Source of the DNA: CAZMXP01 sp964570285
GTDB taxonomy: Bacteria; Planctomycetota; PLA2
Direction of reading: 5' to 3'
NCBI GenBank assembly: GCA_964570285.1
Contig: CAZMXP010000074.1
Span: forward strand, 1-21,312
DNA length: 21,312 bases
The stretch's first letter is position 1, and every line of letters begins with the position of its first letter. The notes under the pieces were generated by a model. It saw only the letters and a program-made list of their open reading frames with translations, did not search any database and was not told the DNA's origin. Below, in pieces: positions 1-7,731 of the stretch. Position numbers and translations under genes: made by a program.

Positions 1-2
1 AG

Positions 3-584
3 CTACGCCGGCTCCAGCATCCGCCCCAGCCGCGCGTCGCCCTTCCCGAGCACGTCGCGCAGCCACGCCGTCCGCGGGCGGTCGCCGGCCTGCTGGTCGA
101 TGTAGGCGAGCGCCTCCTTCGAGACGCGCATCACGAGCGCGACCTCGCCGAGCTTCTTGCGCTCGGGCTTCGGGGCCTTCGGGGGCTTGGGCGCCTTCGG
201 CTTCTTCTCGGCCTTCGCCTTCGGGGTCTTGGGGGTCTTCTTGGTCTTGGGCATCTCGGTCTCCTTGTTCTCGTGGTTGGTGTCGGTCTCGGTCTTCGTC
301 TCCGCGGTCGCCGCCTCGCCCGCCTCGGGCTTGGCCGCCTTGGTCTTCCCCGCGCGCTTCAGGATGGGCGGGAGTCCCCGCTTCTCCCGCTCCGCGGCGG
401 TGAGCCCCTTGCGCTTCGCCTTCCGCTCCTCCGCGAGCCGCGCCAGCTCGCCGTCGACGCAGCCCTCGCAGAGCCGCCTCGTCTGGTCCGCCCACTGCAC
501 CGGCGCGTCGGGCGCCTCTGCCTTCCCGCAGACCACGCACGTCCCCTCGGGGGTCGCGGCGGTCGCCTTCTTCTCGCCTTCCAT
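3..584 (-). CDS. Zinc-ribbon / ribbon-helix-helix-like fusion protein (hypothetical)
   Basis: A 193-residue protein. Residues 16-19 (CVVC) and 39-42 (CEGC) form two CxxC knuckles 19 residues apart, as in small treble-clef or zinc-ribbon modules. Residues ~78-145 are a low-complexity linker of Lys, Pro and Ala, including KPPKAPKP-type repeats. Residues ~149-178 (VALVMRVSKEAL, then an amphipathic helix ending TAWLRDVL) resemble a strand-helix-helix RHH DNA-binding fold. The start at 584 is chosen because GAGGAG lies 6-11 nt upstream. The frame stays open further upstream, but there it reads as Arg/Gly-rich noise. It follows the small-gene cluster on the same strand after a 296-nt gap holding an inverted repeat. 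I infer a nucleic-acid-binding accessory protein; no specific role is assigned. An internal ATG at residue 111 could give a short, zinc-free form. Confidence 0.7.
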   Translation of the reverse strand: MEGEKKATAATPEGTCVVCGKAEAPDAPVQWADQTRRLCEGCVDGELARLAEERKAKRKGLTAAEREKRGLPPILKRAGKTKAAKPEAGEAATAETKTETDTNHENKETEMPKTKKTPKTPKAKAEKKPKAPKPPKAPKPERKKLGEVALVMRVSKEALAYIDQQAGDRPRTAWLRDVLGKGDARLGRMLEPA

Positions 585-672
585 CTCGATCTCCTCGATC
601 GCGGGCGCGGGCCTGTCCCGCGCATCGGATCGGGGCCATGAGGGCTCGGGTTCGGGCAAGCTCAAGGGCTGT

Positions 673-700
673 TTCCGCGCAATCTGGAATCTTCGCGGAA
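673..700. repeat. Inverted repeat TTCCGCG-N14-CGCGGAA in the gap 585-880
   Basis: A perfect 7-bp inverted repeat (673-679 and 694-700) lies about 90-115 nt upstream of the gene starting at 584. Part of it (ATCTTCGC at 689-696), together with CATGAGGGCTCG at 637-648, recurs with almost the same spacing upstream of the small-gene cluster (1946-1957 and 1997-2004). It could be an operator, or part of a duplicated upstream segment. I see nothing else supportable in 585-880. Confidence 0.35.
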
Positions 701-880
701 TGGCCCGGATCGACGTTTCTGACCGATCCGCGAGGGCCGGGGGGTTCCCGTCGCTCGGGCGTCGTACGCTTGGGGCGCGCCGGGCGATCCCGCTTCCCGC
801 GGTTCCTGGAACCACTCCCCTTGGGACACCCGGCGCACTTCCCTCCCGCCACGGGCCGCCGTGGGCGCCCACGCGCCCCG

Positions 881-1414
881 CTACGCGCCCGCGCCGTCGC
901 CCTTGGCGCGCGCGTCCAACGCCGCCTCCCGCGTCGCGTACGGCCCCACGGGCTCCTGCGCCTCGGCGTCGACCCAGTACCACCCCGGACCCGGCAGCCA
1001 GTAGATCGACCGCTCGTCGCTCGCCGCCGCCTCCTCCGCCGTCGCCTCGAACACCCCGTCGTCCTCGTCGCGTGCCACCATCGCCGCGTGCCACCCCGCG
1101 AGGAACGCGTCCCGCGCGACCGTCGACCCCCCCCTCCTCAGGTAGGCGTCGAAGGCCTCCTCCTCGCGCAAGGGCTCGCCCTCCGGCTCGTCGTCCACGA
1201 TACCGATCTGGCCCTTCACGATCATCGCCGCCCGCTCGCACACGTCGTGAGCGTCGTAGCACGGGAGCCCCGTCAGCACCGAGCCGCCGTCATCGAAGCT
1301 CTTGCCCTCCGGCGGCATGATCTCCCAGTTGATCCCCCGCGGCCCCTCGCTGCGGTCCTCGACCGTGCAGCCGAGCGGGACCAGCGCCCTGCGCGCCTCG
1401 CCGATGGTCCTCAT
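881..1414 (-). CDS. Hypothetical protein, 177 aa
   Basis: I do not recognise this family. The ATG overlaps the stop of the preceding gene as ATGA (1411-1414), so translation is probably coupled. The N-terminal ~65 residues (RTIGEARRALVPLG, NWEIMPPEGKSFDDGGS) look like a compact alpha/beta fold. The middle holds DAFLAGWHAAM followed by an acidic stretch and EATAEEAAA. The C-terminus holds a Trp/Pro/Gly cluster (YWLPGPGWYWVDA) and then GPYATREAALDA, a pattern common in small phage or plasmid proteins that read a value and pad it. No signal peptide or membrane segment is visible. Context is an accessory small-gene cluster; function unknown. Confidence 0.75.
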   Translation of the reverse strand: MRTIGEARRALVPLGCTVEDRSEGPRGINWEIMPPEGKSFDDGGSVLTGLPCYDAHDVCERAAMIVKGQIGIVDDEPEGEPLREEEAFDAYLRRGGSTVARDAFLAGWHAAMVARDEDDGVFEATAEEAAASDERSIYWLPGPGWYWVDAEAQEPVGPYATREAALDARAKGDGAGA

Positions 1415-1731
1415 CGCGTCCCTCCGTCATTGACGAGGCCCGCCGCCCGCGCCTCCTCGACCGTCGCGGACCAGATCGCGTCGTCCCAACCGGCGATGTA
1501 GGCCGTGAGCGCGTCGCGGTAGCCGTCGCCCCGATCTGCGCACTCCACGGCGGTCAGGCCGAGCTTCGCCGCAAGGGAGCCATCATCATGTGCGTCGCGC
1601 AGGGCGCGCTCGGCGCTCAGGTGGCCCAGCGCGTCCGGTGCCGACATGGAGCCGCCGGACGCGCGGTAGGTCGCAGCGAGGCCGCCTCCGTCGCTCCGGC
1701 CCGAGGCGTACGCCGCATCGCGCCCGCTCAC
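1411..1731 (-). CDS. Hypothetical protein, 106 aa (GTG start)
   Basis: The start at GTG 1731 is preferred because it overlaps the stop of the upstream gene as GTGA, and because the codons between it and the first ATG (1647) keep very high G/C at position 3, as coding DNA here does. If ATG 1647 is used, the product is 78 aa. The C-terminal half carries YIAGWDDAIWSATVEEARAAG, which resembles FLAGWHAAM...EATAEEAAA in the next gene downstream, so the two may share a small helical motif. The far end overlaps that gene by 4 nt (ATGA). No catalytic motif, signal peptide or membrane segment is seen, and I do not recognise the family. Confidence 0.65.
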   Translation of the reverse strand: MSGRDAAYASGRSDGGGLAATYRASGGSMSAPDALGHLSAERALRDAHDDGSLAAKLGLTAVECADRGDGYRDALTAYIAGWDDAIWSATVEEARAAGLVNDGGTR

Positions 1732-1940
1732 CGCACCACCCGCGTCTCGGCGTCCGAGATCAGTCCCGCGCGCCGCAGCCACGCGAGCCGCCCGTTTGAG
1801 TTCCAGATCCGCGCGCGGTGGAAGTCCACCGCCGCGTCGCTCCCCGCGAAGTGCCAGCCGTCGGCGCTCGCGATGATCCGGCTCCGCAGGCGCTTCGCGA
1901 GGGCGAGCGCCCGCCCCGTGGTCGTCGTTGTCGTTGCCAT
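1728..1940 (-). CDS. Small putative winged-helix/HTH-like protein, 70 aa
   Basis: The protein opens with a run of Thr (MATTTTTTG). A basic helix follows (ALAKRLRSRI), then a segment (NSNGRLAWLRRAGLI) that looks like the recognition helix and turn of small phage helix-turn-helix proteins. Its stop overlaps the GTG of the next gene (GTGA), so it heads a chain of three coupled genes. An in-frame ATG at 2045 has a strong AGGAGG 5 nt upstream and would add 35 residues, but that extension is Arg/Ser/Pro-rich and non-protein-like, and it runs over the sequence block shared with the upstream region of the gene at 584. The shorter start is therefore used with moderate certainty. Function is unknown; DNA binding is an inference. 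Confidence 0.55.
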   Translation of the reverse strand: MATTTTTTGRALALAKRLRSRIIASADGWHFAGSDAAVDFHRARIWNSNGRLAWLRRAGLISDAETRVVR

Positions 1941-2123
1941 GCGCGCATGAGGGCTCGCCTGCGCCCGGCAATCCAGTCCTTTCGGGACGGATTCCGATCT
2001 TCGCGCGAGCCGAACGGATGGCTGGGGGCGGGAAGTGCGCGGCATCGGGTCCTCCTCGGCGGGGCGGATGGCACCGCCCAGATGATCGCGACGCTACCCG
2101 CCTGGGAGATTCACGTCATGCAC

Positions 2124-2142
2124 CGTTGCCGGAAGGACACGG
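2124..2142 (+). repeat. 19-bp direct repeat, copy 1
   Basis: CGTTGCCGGAAGGACACGG, identical to copy 2 at 2230-2248. It is preceded by GTCATGCAC, nearly matching the bases before copy 3. It lies in the 390-nt gene-free stretch 1941-2330, for which I see no other content. Confidence 0.7.
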
Positions 2143-2229
2143 ATGATCTGGCCCAAGCTCCCCCACGCGCGACGGGACCCGCCCCCTGACCGGTTGAGCC
2201 CGCGCCGCGCGGAATCTCTCTCTTCGCAG

Positions 2230-2248
2230 CGTTGCCGGAAGGACACGG
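2230..2248 (+). repeat. 19-bp direct repeat, copy 2
   Basis: Identical to copy 1 and starting 106 bp after it. It lacks the GCAC lead-in of the other copies. Confidence 0.7.
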
Positions 2249-2293
2249 GTGTGCAGAGTGTCGTGAGAATCAGCGGGGTTACAGGTCACGCAC

Positions 2294-2312
2294 CGTTGGC
2301 GAGACGACACCT
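2294..2312 (+). repeat. Degenerate third copy of the 19-bp repeat
   Basis: CGTTGGCGAGACGACACCT matches 13 of 19 positions of copies 1 and 2. The lead-in GTCACGCAC matches copy 1 (GTCATGCAC) at all but one base. It starts 64 bp after copy 2 and ends close to the stop of the putative immunity gene. Confidence 0.45.
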
Positions 2313-2330
2313 GCTTGGGCACCCACCGCA

Positions 2331-2852
2331 TCAGACTGGCCGCAGCACAAGCACGATAGGTGGCCAGTATGCCCAGTAGCGCCTAAGTGAACTCACCCTT
2401 ATCTCTCTCCTTGCCATGTCTACCGTAGCCGAGCCAAACTCCACGTTCTGCCTGTCCTCGCGACAGACAAACGCAAGCTCGATTTCTTCTCCTGCCAGCG
2501 CGAGCACGAAAGTGACCTCGAACTCGTACCGCTTGCCGACCGCCACAAGGACCGCGGGGCCAACGCCATCCCTCAATTCGAGATCGAAAACGTAGTCGCC
2601 ATGCCTCGCTCGCCACCTACCGTCCAACACCCGACGCGCCTCGGGACTGGGCCGAAGATAGACCCCGTGAGCCATCACGGGCACGAACGGCTCTGGCCAT
2701 CGAGCGCTGGACTCGCTGCGTATCCGCCAGACGACCAAAGCACCCACCAAGATCGCAGCACAAAGTGCGCCCACTAGCACACGACGCCAAACCCGGAGCC
2801 GGCTGTTGGGCACCGGCGTAGGTTCCCTAGCGCGGGGGGTTGACGATCTCAT
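2331..2852 (-). CDS. Single-pass membrane protein, candidate immunity protein for the RHS tip
   Basis: A 173-residue protein with a basic N-terminus (residues 1-23), one hydrophobic segment at about 24-43 (RVLVGALCAAILVGALVVW), and then a soluble domain. The soluble part looks beta-rich (YVFDLELRDG, YEFEVTFVLALAGEEIELAFVC). The start at 2852 overlaps the end of the RHS gene by 26 nt, with GAGG about 9 nt upstream. The base composition of this gene and of the adjacent RHS tip is visibly less GC-rich than the RHS core, as expected if tip and partner were acquired together. RHS and polymorphic-toxin genes are normally followed by the cognate immunity gene, so this role is inferred from position only. 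I do not recognise the family itself. Confidence 0.6.
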   Translation of the reverse strand: MRSSTPRAREPTPVPNSRLRVWRRVLVGALCAAILVGALVVWRIRSESSARWPEPFVPVMAHGVYLRPSPEARRVLDGRWRARHGDYVFDLELRDGVGPAVLVAVGKRYEFEVTFVLALAGEEIELAFVCREDRQNVEFGSATVDMARREIRVSSLRRYWAYWPPIVLVLRPV

Positions 2853-5800
2853 GCTCCTGCGCCTCTTTCTCGAACGGCTTCCACCCTGGCGCGAATCGCC
2901 TGAAGTCCGTAGTGTTACGAAGTCTGTAGAGGATGGAATACACATCCTGCTCGAATGCCTCAAGCTCCGGGTCGTCAGGCGCAGGGTTCGGAGGATGGTC
3001 CTTCCCTTTGCACCTGGACCGCACGGCGTGCAGTAGCTCGTGTACCAGCGTCCAGAGACGCCCTTCCAAAGGCCTCTTCAGCAGTTCGGTTTCGTCAAGA
3101 TAGATCCAGTACTTTCGGCCACCGATGACCGTGAGGCCGCGCACGTCGCTGCCGGCGCGCTTCGTCAGCTCGGCATCGGATACTGCGGTAAGCTCCAACG
3201 TCCGCGCGTCCTCCTCGAGGATGCCGTGCATGGCAATCATGTCAGGAGTCATCGCCCCGCCCCCGGTGTGAAGCTCGGACAGGGCGGAGACGACCATGTC
3301 GACGCAGTCACTTAACCGAGCCCGACCCTCGGGCCCTATCTTGCTCTGTATTATCGGCCTCAATCCGAGTGGATCCGTGTCGTTCCTGTGCCGTTGCCCA
3401 GCCCAACCGTACCCGTTCCCATAGTTGCCACGGTCCCCCCAGCGCCCAAGAGGATCTTGCGTGAGGAAGCGCCCCAAGGAGCTTGCGCAGTAGCGATGCA
3501 CCGCACTGAGCAGCCCCGTCTCGTCGTCGCGATAGCTCCGCGAGTATCCCTGCTGCCAGCGGACCGCGCTGGTCGAGAGTGACTGCCCGGCGGCGTTAGT
3601 GATGGCAACTATGCCCTCGTAGGTGTGTACGTACGACTCGGCAAGCGCTCCTGTCGGCCCGAGCACCCCCCCGCAGTCGTACGCCCCATCGTAGAGCGGT
3701 GTAAGCGGGACCAGTTCGCCCGTGTTGCCATCCTGGTCGAGGTCCGCGATGTCGCGCTGCTGCGCGGTCACTACCTGCCCGAATCGGTCGTCGTAGTGCC
3801 GCCGAGAAAACAGGCCCTGCGAGTCGTACTCGGCCGCCATCTGCATCCCGATCCATACGAAGGTCGTGGTCCCCGCGACCGTCGCCTTCGCGATCCGCCG
3901 TCCGAGGACATCGTAGTCGTAGGCGCCGATGACCACGCTGTCGGACTTGCGGGTGACGCGCACAAGCTGGTTGCGGTAGTCGTAGTCGTAGAGGTTGACG
4001 CCGTCGTCGCGCAGGTTGCCGTTGGCGTCCCTTACGTGCGTCGTGCCTCCAACGCTCGTGTAGAACTCAAGCGCGTCCGCCGTGTAGCTCGTGCTCGTCG
4101 GCGGCCCGCCCGTGCTGACGGAGACCTGCGTTCGGCTGTTGACCTTGTTGTAGGTAAGCGTCGTCGTCGACGCGACCGTCTGCGAGCCGGGATTCTGGTT
4201 CTCCGCGACCGGGTCGGCGACCCCCGCCTTCACCTGCACCGTCCGGTAGAGGCTGTCGAGGCCGTAGTTGTCGCCCGTTCCGTTGGCGTGGTGGCGCTTC
4301 TCCAGCACGCGCATGTCGGCGAGGTTCCAGACGTACTCGAACTTCCTGATCGTCGAGGAGCCCTGCTGGTAGTGGACGAAGGTCCGCCGCAGGAGCGCGT
4401 CGAACGTGTGGGACTCGGTCACGTTGTTCTGGTGCGCGGCGCCGATCACACGCCGGCCGGAGTACTGGTAGGTGGCGAGCGTCGCCCCTCCCTGGATCGC
4501 GAGGGACGTGAGCCTCCTCGCGCCGTCGCGCGCGTACTGGAGCACGGTCCCGTCGGGGTACGTTATGCCCGTCGTCGAGCCCGCGGCGTCGTAGGCGAAA
4601 GCGAAGCTCTTGCCGGAGGCCCCGATGGGGTTCGGCCCCGTCGTCTCGCCGGTGACGCGCCCGAGCGAGTCGTAGGTCCTCAGGACCGTCGAGTCGTTGT
4701 CCGCCATCGAGGTGGGCCTTCCGAGAACATCGTACGCGAATGTCTCGGAGGTGGTGCCGAGGACGCCGGACGCCCGCGCGATCGAGCGGGAGGTGAGCCG
4801 GTCCATGTTGTCCCACGTGTTCGTCACGACGTTTCCGATGGGGTCGGTCGCGGTGAGGACGTTGCCGTTGGCATCGACGGCGTACTGCGTCGTGCCGTTC
4901 GCAGGGTCGGTCTCGACCGTCACGCGGTTCCGCGCGTCGTACTGGTAGGAGGTCGCCTTGTTGAGGCCGTCCTTGATCGAGGTCAGCCGCCCCCCCGCGT
5001 CCCAGACCTGCGTCGTCTGGATGGTGTCGAGGATGGAACCCGCGCCGGTGCCCCCGGCGCGCAGGTCGCGGATGACCGTCAGGAGCCGCCCGAGGCCGTC
5101 CCATGCCTGATGAACCGTGTTGCCCAGTTCGTCGGAGGCCCCCACCGGGAAGCCGCGGCCGTCGTACTGGCTCGTCGACGTCGCGACCAGCGAGCTGCCG
5201 GGGTCGCGCCTGACCGACTGCGTGACCCGGTCGAGCGAGTCGTAGGTGTGCTCGAAGATCACGACGTCGTAGCCCTGCGTGACCTGGTTCTTGTCCGAGC
5301 GCGTCACGGTGGTCGCGTTGCTGTTGGCGTCGTAAGTGATGTCGATCTTGTTCTGGCCAGGGTCGGTGACGTTCGTGGTGCGCGACACGCCGTCGTACGT
5401 GATCGTCGTGACGCTCCCGAGCGGGTTCGTGACCGAGCTCACGCGCAGGGCCGCATCGTAGGCGACGCTGGTGGTGTCGGTCTGGTTCGTGGCACCGGTG
5501 GAATCGAGGTGGTGGACCGCCGAGGTGAGGTGGAGGCCGCCCGGGTCGTAGGTCCACGTCGCGCGGGAGCGCACGATCCCCGCCGCGTCCGCCTGTTCCG
5601 CCTTCAGGAGCCGGTTGTTCCCGTCGAACGTCGCGAGCATCGTGGTCTGGTCCGCGAACGTCACCTTCTTCGGCCTGAACCCGTGGTCGTACTCGATCAG
5701 CGTCGCCTGCCCGCGGGGATCGACGACTTGGCTGATGTTTCCGTTGAGATCATAGGAATACGTGTATGTCCCCGCGACCGCGGTGCCCGGGGCCTCGATG

Positions 5801-7563
5801 GTCCTGTAGGGCAGGCCGCGCTCGTCGTACTGGGTCTCGACGACGTTCCCGTTCGGGTCGGTCACCTTCTTGAGCCTGCCGCCCGGCGTCCATTCGAGCG
5901 TCGTCGTCGCGGTCGTGGTCAGGTCGATCTCGCGGGTGGTCCCCACGTGGAAGTCGTTCGAGTCGTAGGCGGTCGTGGTCGTGAACCACGGGTTCGCCGT
6001 GTCGAGCGCGCCCGACGAGTCGCGGTTCTCGACCTCGATGCGGTAGATGTTGTCGTTGTTGTCGCGGAGATACGTCACTGCGGAGCCCGGCGCGGGCGGC
6101 GTGACCTGCGTCAACTGGTCGAGGGCGTTGTAGGAAAGCGTCGTCGTGTAACCTCGGGCGTTCGTAGTGGAGGTGAGGCGACCGTAGGTGTCGGGGGAGT
6201 ACGTCCGCGACAGAGCGAGCCCGAGGGCGTCGTGCGTGACCTTCGACAGGAGGAAGGTGGTCGCGGCGTACTCGAAGGTGTCCTTCCTCCCGCTCGGCCA
6301 GACGCGCGTCAGGGGATGCCCCGCGGCGTTGTACGTGAACGTCATGACCGGGTGCTGGAGGGTGCCGTTGACCGTCGCCTTGGGGTATTGCGCCTGCGTC
6401 GCGGACCCGAGCGAATCGTAGGTGAAGGTCAGCGTGTGGTCCGCGGCGCTCGCTCCAGGCGCGTAGCCCTCGGGCGGCGTGTAGGTCAACATGCGGCTGA
6501 ACTGCGCGAAGGAGGAGTAGGTCCACGTGCGCTTGATCTGCGCGCCGCCAGCCCCCGGAGGGGGCGTCGTGATCTCCGAGAGCAGGTTGCCCAGCGTGTC
6601 GTGCGTGTAGGCGGTCGCGGTCCCGTCGGGGTACGTGATCTTCGAGATGAAGTCGCATCCGCAGGCGGAGGCCCGCTCGTAGAGCCATACGTAGGAGTTC
6701 GGCTCCCCCGTGCGGAGGGGGGTCTGGCCGAGGCCCGTCCGCGTGTAGACCTCCTTCCGCGTGATCGCCCCGCTCGCGTTGAACGAATAGTCGACGGTCA
6801 CGCCGTCCGGATCGACCACGCGCGTCGCGCCTCCCGCCAGATAGGAGTAGTTCCACGTGCGCCCGCGCGCGGTGGTCGCCGTCGTGCGGTCGCCCCCGTC
6901 GAAAGTGTTCGATACGATGTTCTGGCCGCGGTCGTCGACCGCGGTCAGCAGGTTCCCGTCGAGACCCGTGCCGGTCCCCGAGGTGTAGGTGAACGTGATC
7001 GTCTTGCCGCGCGTCACCGTGCTCGACGTCTGCCGGTCGTAGAAGGTGGTGGCAGGGGTCGTCACGGAAGCGAGGTAGCCCTGCGCCGTGTACGTGAAGG
7101 TCGTCGTCCGCCCCCCCCAGTCGGTGACGGAGGCGAGGTAGCCCGCCATGTTGTACGCAGTGGTGATCGAGCGCCCGGCGTAGTCGACGACGGACGTGAT
7201 CGCCTGCTGCGCGTCGCGGTTGACGGTGAGGACGAGTCCATAGCGGTTGGTGACAGTGGCCAGGTTGCCGGATGTGTTGAACTGCCAGACATCGCCGTCC
7301 TTCGTCGTGCGGGTCCACGTGCCGTTGGCATTCGCCACCATGACGTCGAAGTAGCCGGACGGGCTGCTGAACGACTGCGAGACCGCGTTCCATGCATAGA
7401 GCGCGCCGACGATCCCGGGCGCATAGTAGCGCAGATCGCCGTTGGCCTGCGGGACGACGAAGATGTCGTAGGGGAACCACCAGTTGCCCGACATCCGGTT
7501 GAGATTGGTCCGTGAACCGTAGAACAGCTCGGAAGCGGAGGAGTGGACCACGCCGTGGTCCAC
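2827..7563 (-). CDS. RHS/YD-repeat protein with C-terminal zincin (HELLH) tip
   Basis: A 1578-residue protein made mostly of YD repeats (YDxxGR / YDANG variants, from about residue 100 to 1340). These fold in known relatives into a hollow beta-cage around the C-terminal toxin. The RHS-core signature is DETGLLSAVHRY, GRFLTQDPLG and finally DPLGL at about residue 1397-1401. The last 177 residues are the variable tip. They contain HELLH at residues 1508-1512 (codons 3028-3042) and an acidic segment (PELEAFEQDVY) that could supply the third ligand, so the tip reads as a zinc metallopeptidase effector. No signal peptide is visible from the GTG at 7563 (alternative ATG at 7494). An aligned frame continues upstream through three TGA codons into a secreted protein, so the true N-terminus may be lost. 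The overlapping gene downstream is the candidate immunity gene. Confidence 0.85.
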   Translation of the reverse strand: MDHGVVHSSASELFYGSRTNLNRMSGNWWFPYDIFVVPQANGDLRYYAPGIVGALYAWNAVSQSFSSPSGYFDVMVANANGTWTRTTKDGDVWQFNTSGNLATVTNRYGLVLTVNRDAQQAITSVVDYAGRSITTAYNMAGYLASVTDWGGRTTTFTYTAQGYLASVTTPATTFYDRQTSSTVTRGKTITFTYTSGTGTGLDGNLLTAVDDRGQNIVSNTFDGGDRTTATTARGRTWNYSYLAGGATRVVDPDGVTVDYSFNASGAITRKEVYTRTGLGQTPLRTGEPNSYVWLYERASACGCDFISKITYPDGTATAYTHDTLGNLLSEITTPPPGAGGAQIKRTWTYSSFAQFSRMLTYTPPEGYAPGASAADHTLTFTYDSLGSATQAQYPKATVNGTLQHPVMTFTYNAAGHPLTRVWPSGRKDTFEYAATTFLLSKVTHDALGLALSRTYSPDTYGRLTSTTNARGYTTTLSYNALDQLTQVTPPAPGSAVTYLRDNNDNIYRIEVENRDSSGALDTANPWFTTTTAYDSNDFHVGTTREIDLTTTATTTLEWTPGGRLKKVTDPNGNVVETQYDERGLPYRTIEAPGTAVAGTYTYSYDLNGNISQVVDPRGQATLIEYDHGFRPKKVTFADQTTMLATFDGNNRLLKAEQADAAGIVRSRATWTYDPGGLHLTSAVHHLDSTGATNQTDTTSVAYDAALRVSSVTNPLGSVTTITYDGVSRTTNVTDPGQNKIDITYDANSNATTVTRSDKNQVTQGYDVVIFEHTYDSLDRVTQSVRRDPGSSLVATSTSQYDGRGFPVGASDELGNTVHQAWDGLGRLLTVIRDLRAGGTGAGSILDTIQTTQVWDAGGRLTSIKDGLNKATSYQYDARNRVTVETDPANGTTQYAVDANGNVLTATDPIGNVVTNTWDNMDRLTSRSIARASGVLGTTSETFAYDVLGRPTSMADNDSTVLRTYDSLGRVTGETTGPNPIGASGKSFAFAYDAAGSTTGITYPDGTVLQYARDGARRLTSLAIQGGATLATYQYSGRRVIGAAHQNNVTESHTFDALLRRTFVHYQQGSSTIRKFEYVWNLADMRVLEKRHHANGTGDNYGLDSLYRTVQVKAGVADPVAENQNPGSQTVASTTTLTYNKVNSRTQVSVSTGGPPTSTSYTADALEFYTSVGGTTHVRDANGNLRDDGVNLYDYDYRNQLVRVTRKSDSVVIGAYDYDVLGRRIAKATVAGTTTFVWIGMQMAAEYDSQGLFSRRHYDDRFGQVVTAQQRDIADLDQDGNTGELVPLTPLYDGAYDCGGVLGPTGALAESYVHTYEGIVAITNAAGQSLSTSAVRWQQGYSRSYRDDETGLLSAVHRYCASSLGRFLTQDPLGRWGDRGNYGNGYGWAGQRHRNDTDPLGLRPIIQSKIGPEGRARLSDCVDMVVSALSELHTGGGAMTPDMIAMHGILEEDARTLELTAVSDAELTKRAGSDVRGLTVIGGRKYWIYLDETELLKRPLEGRLWTLVHELLHAVRSRCKGKDHPPNPAPDDPELEAFEQDVYSILYRLRNTTDFRRFAPGWKPFEKEAQEHEIVNPPR

Positions 7564-7731
7564 CGAGGGCGGCTCGGGCAGCGAGCCCGCCCCCGGAGGG
7601 CTTCAGCCTCAGCCCGGATCGTCGTCACCGGGGTCTTCGCCGGGTTCAACCTGCGGCAGGTCCTCGACGAACAGCGCGCTGGGTTCCACATACGGTCCGG
7701 AATCGCCGACCGGCGATGCGTAGTAGTTGCC
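7564..7731 (-). other. In-frame TGA-interrupted linker between the secreted protein and the RHS gene
   Basis: The frame of the secreted protein ending at 7732 is the same frame as the RHS gene starting at 7563. Between them only TGA stops occur (7732-7734, 7609-7611, 7603-7605), and the intervening 40 codons read like protein (GNYYASPVGDSG, ALFVEDLPQVEPGED). Either one ancestral secreted RHS gene has decayed by point mutations, or this is a relic of a deletion. Recoding is possible but less likely, because TGG is used for Trp and TGA as a normal stop elsewhere here. Confidence 0.5.

Noticed and set aside
585..1262. Upstream extension of the zinc-ribbon gene to 1262
   Set aside because: It reads as Arg/Gly-rich noise, overlaps the 177-aa gene in another frame, and the ATG at 584 has a good ribosome site.
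2124..2312. Integron attC sites or a CRISPR array
   Set aside because: The repeats lack paired RYYYAAC/GTTRRRY cores and imperfect stem structure, and three unevenly spaced copies with no cas genes do not make a CRISPR.
3625..7515. Plus-strand ORF of 1296 codons opposite the RHS gene
   Set aside because: It is the antisense of YD repeats in GC-rich DNA; the product is Arg/Val-rich low complexity with no motifs, while the minus frame has clear RHS signatures.
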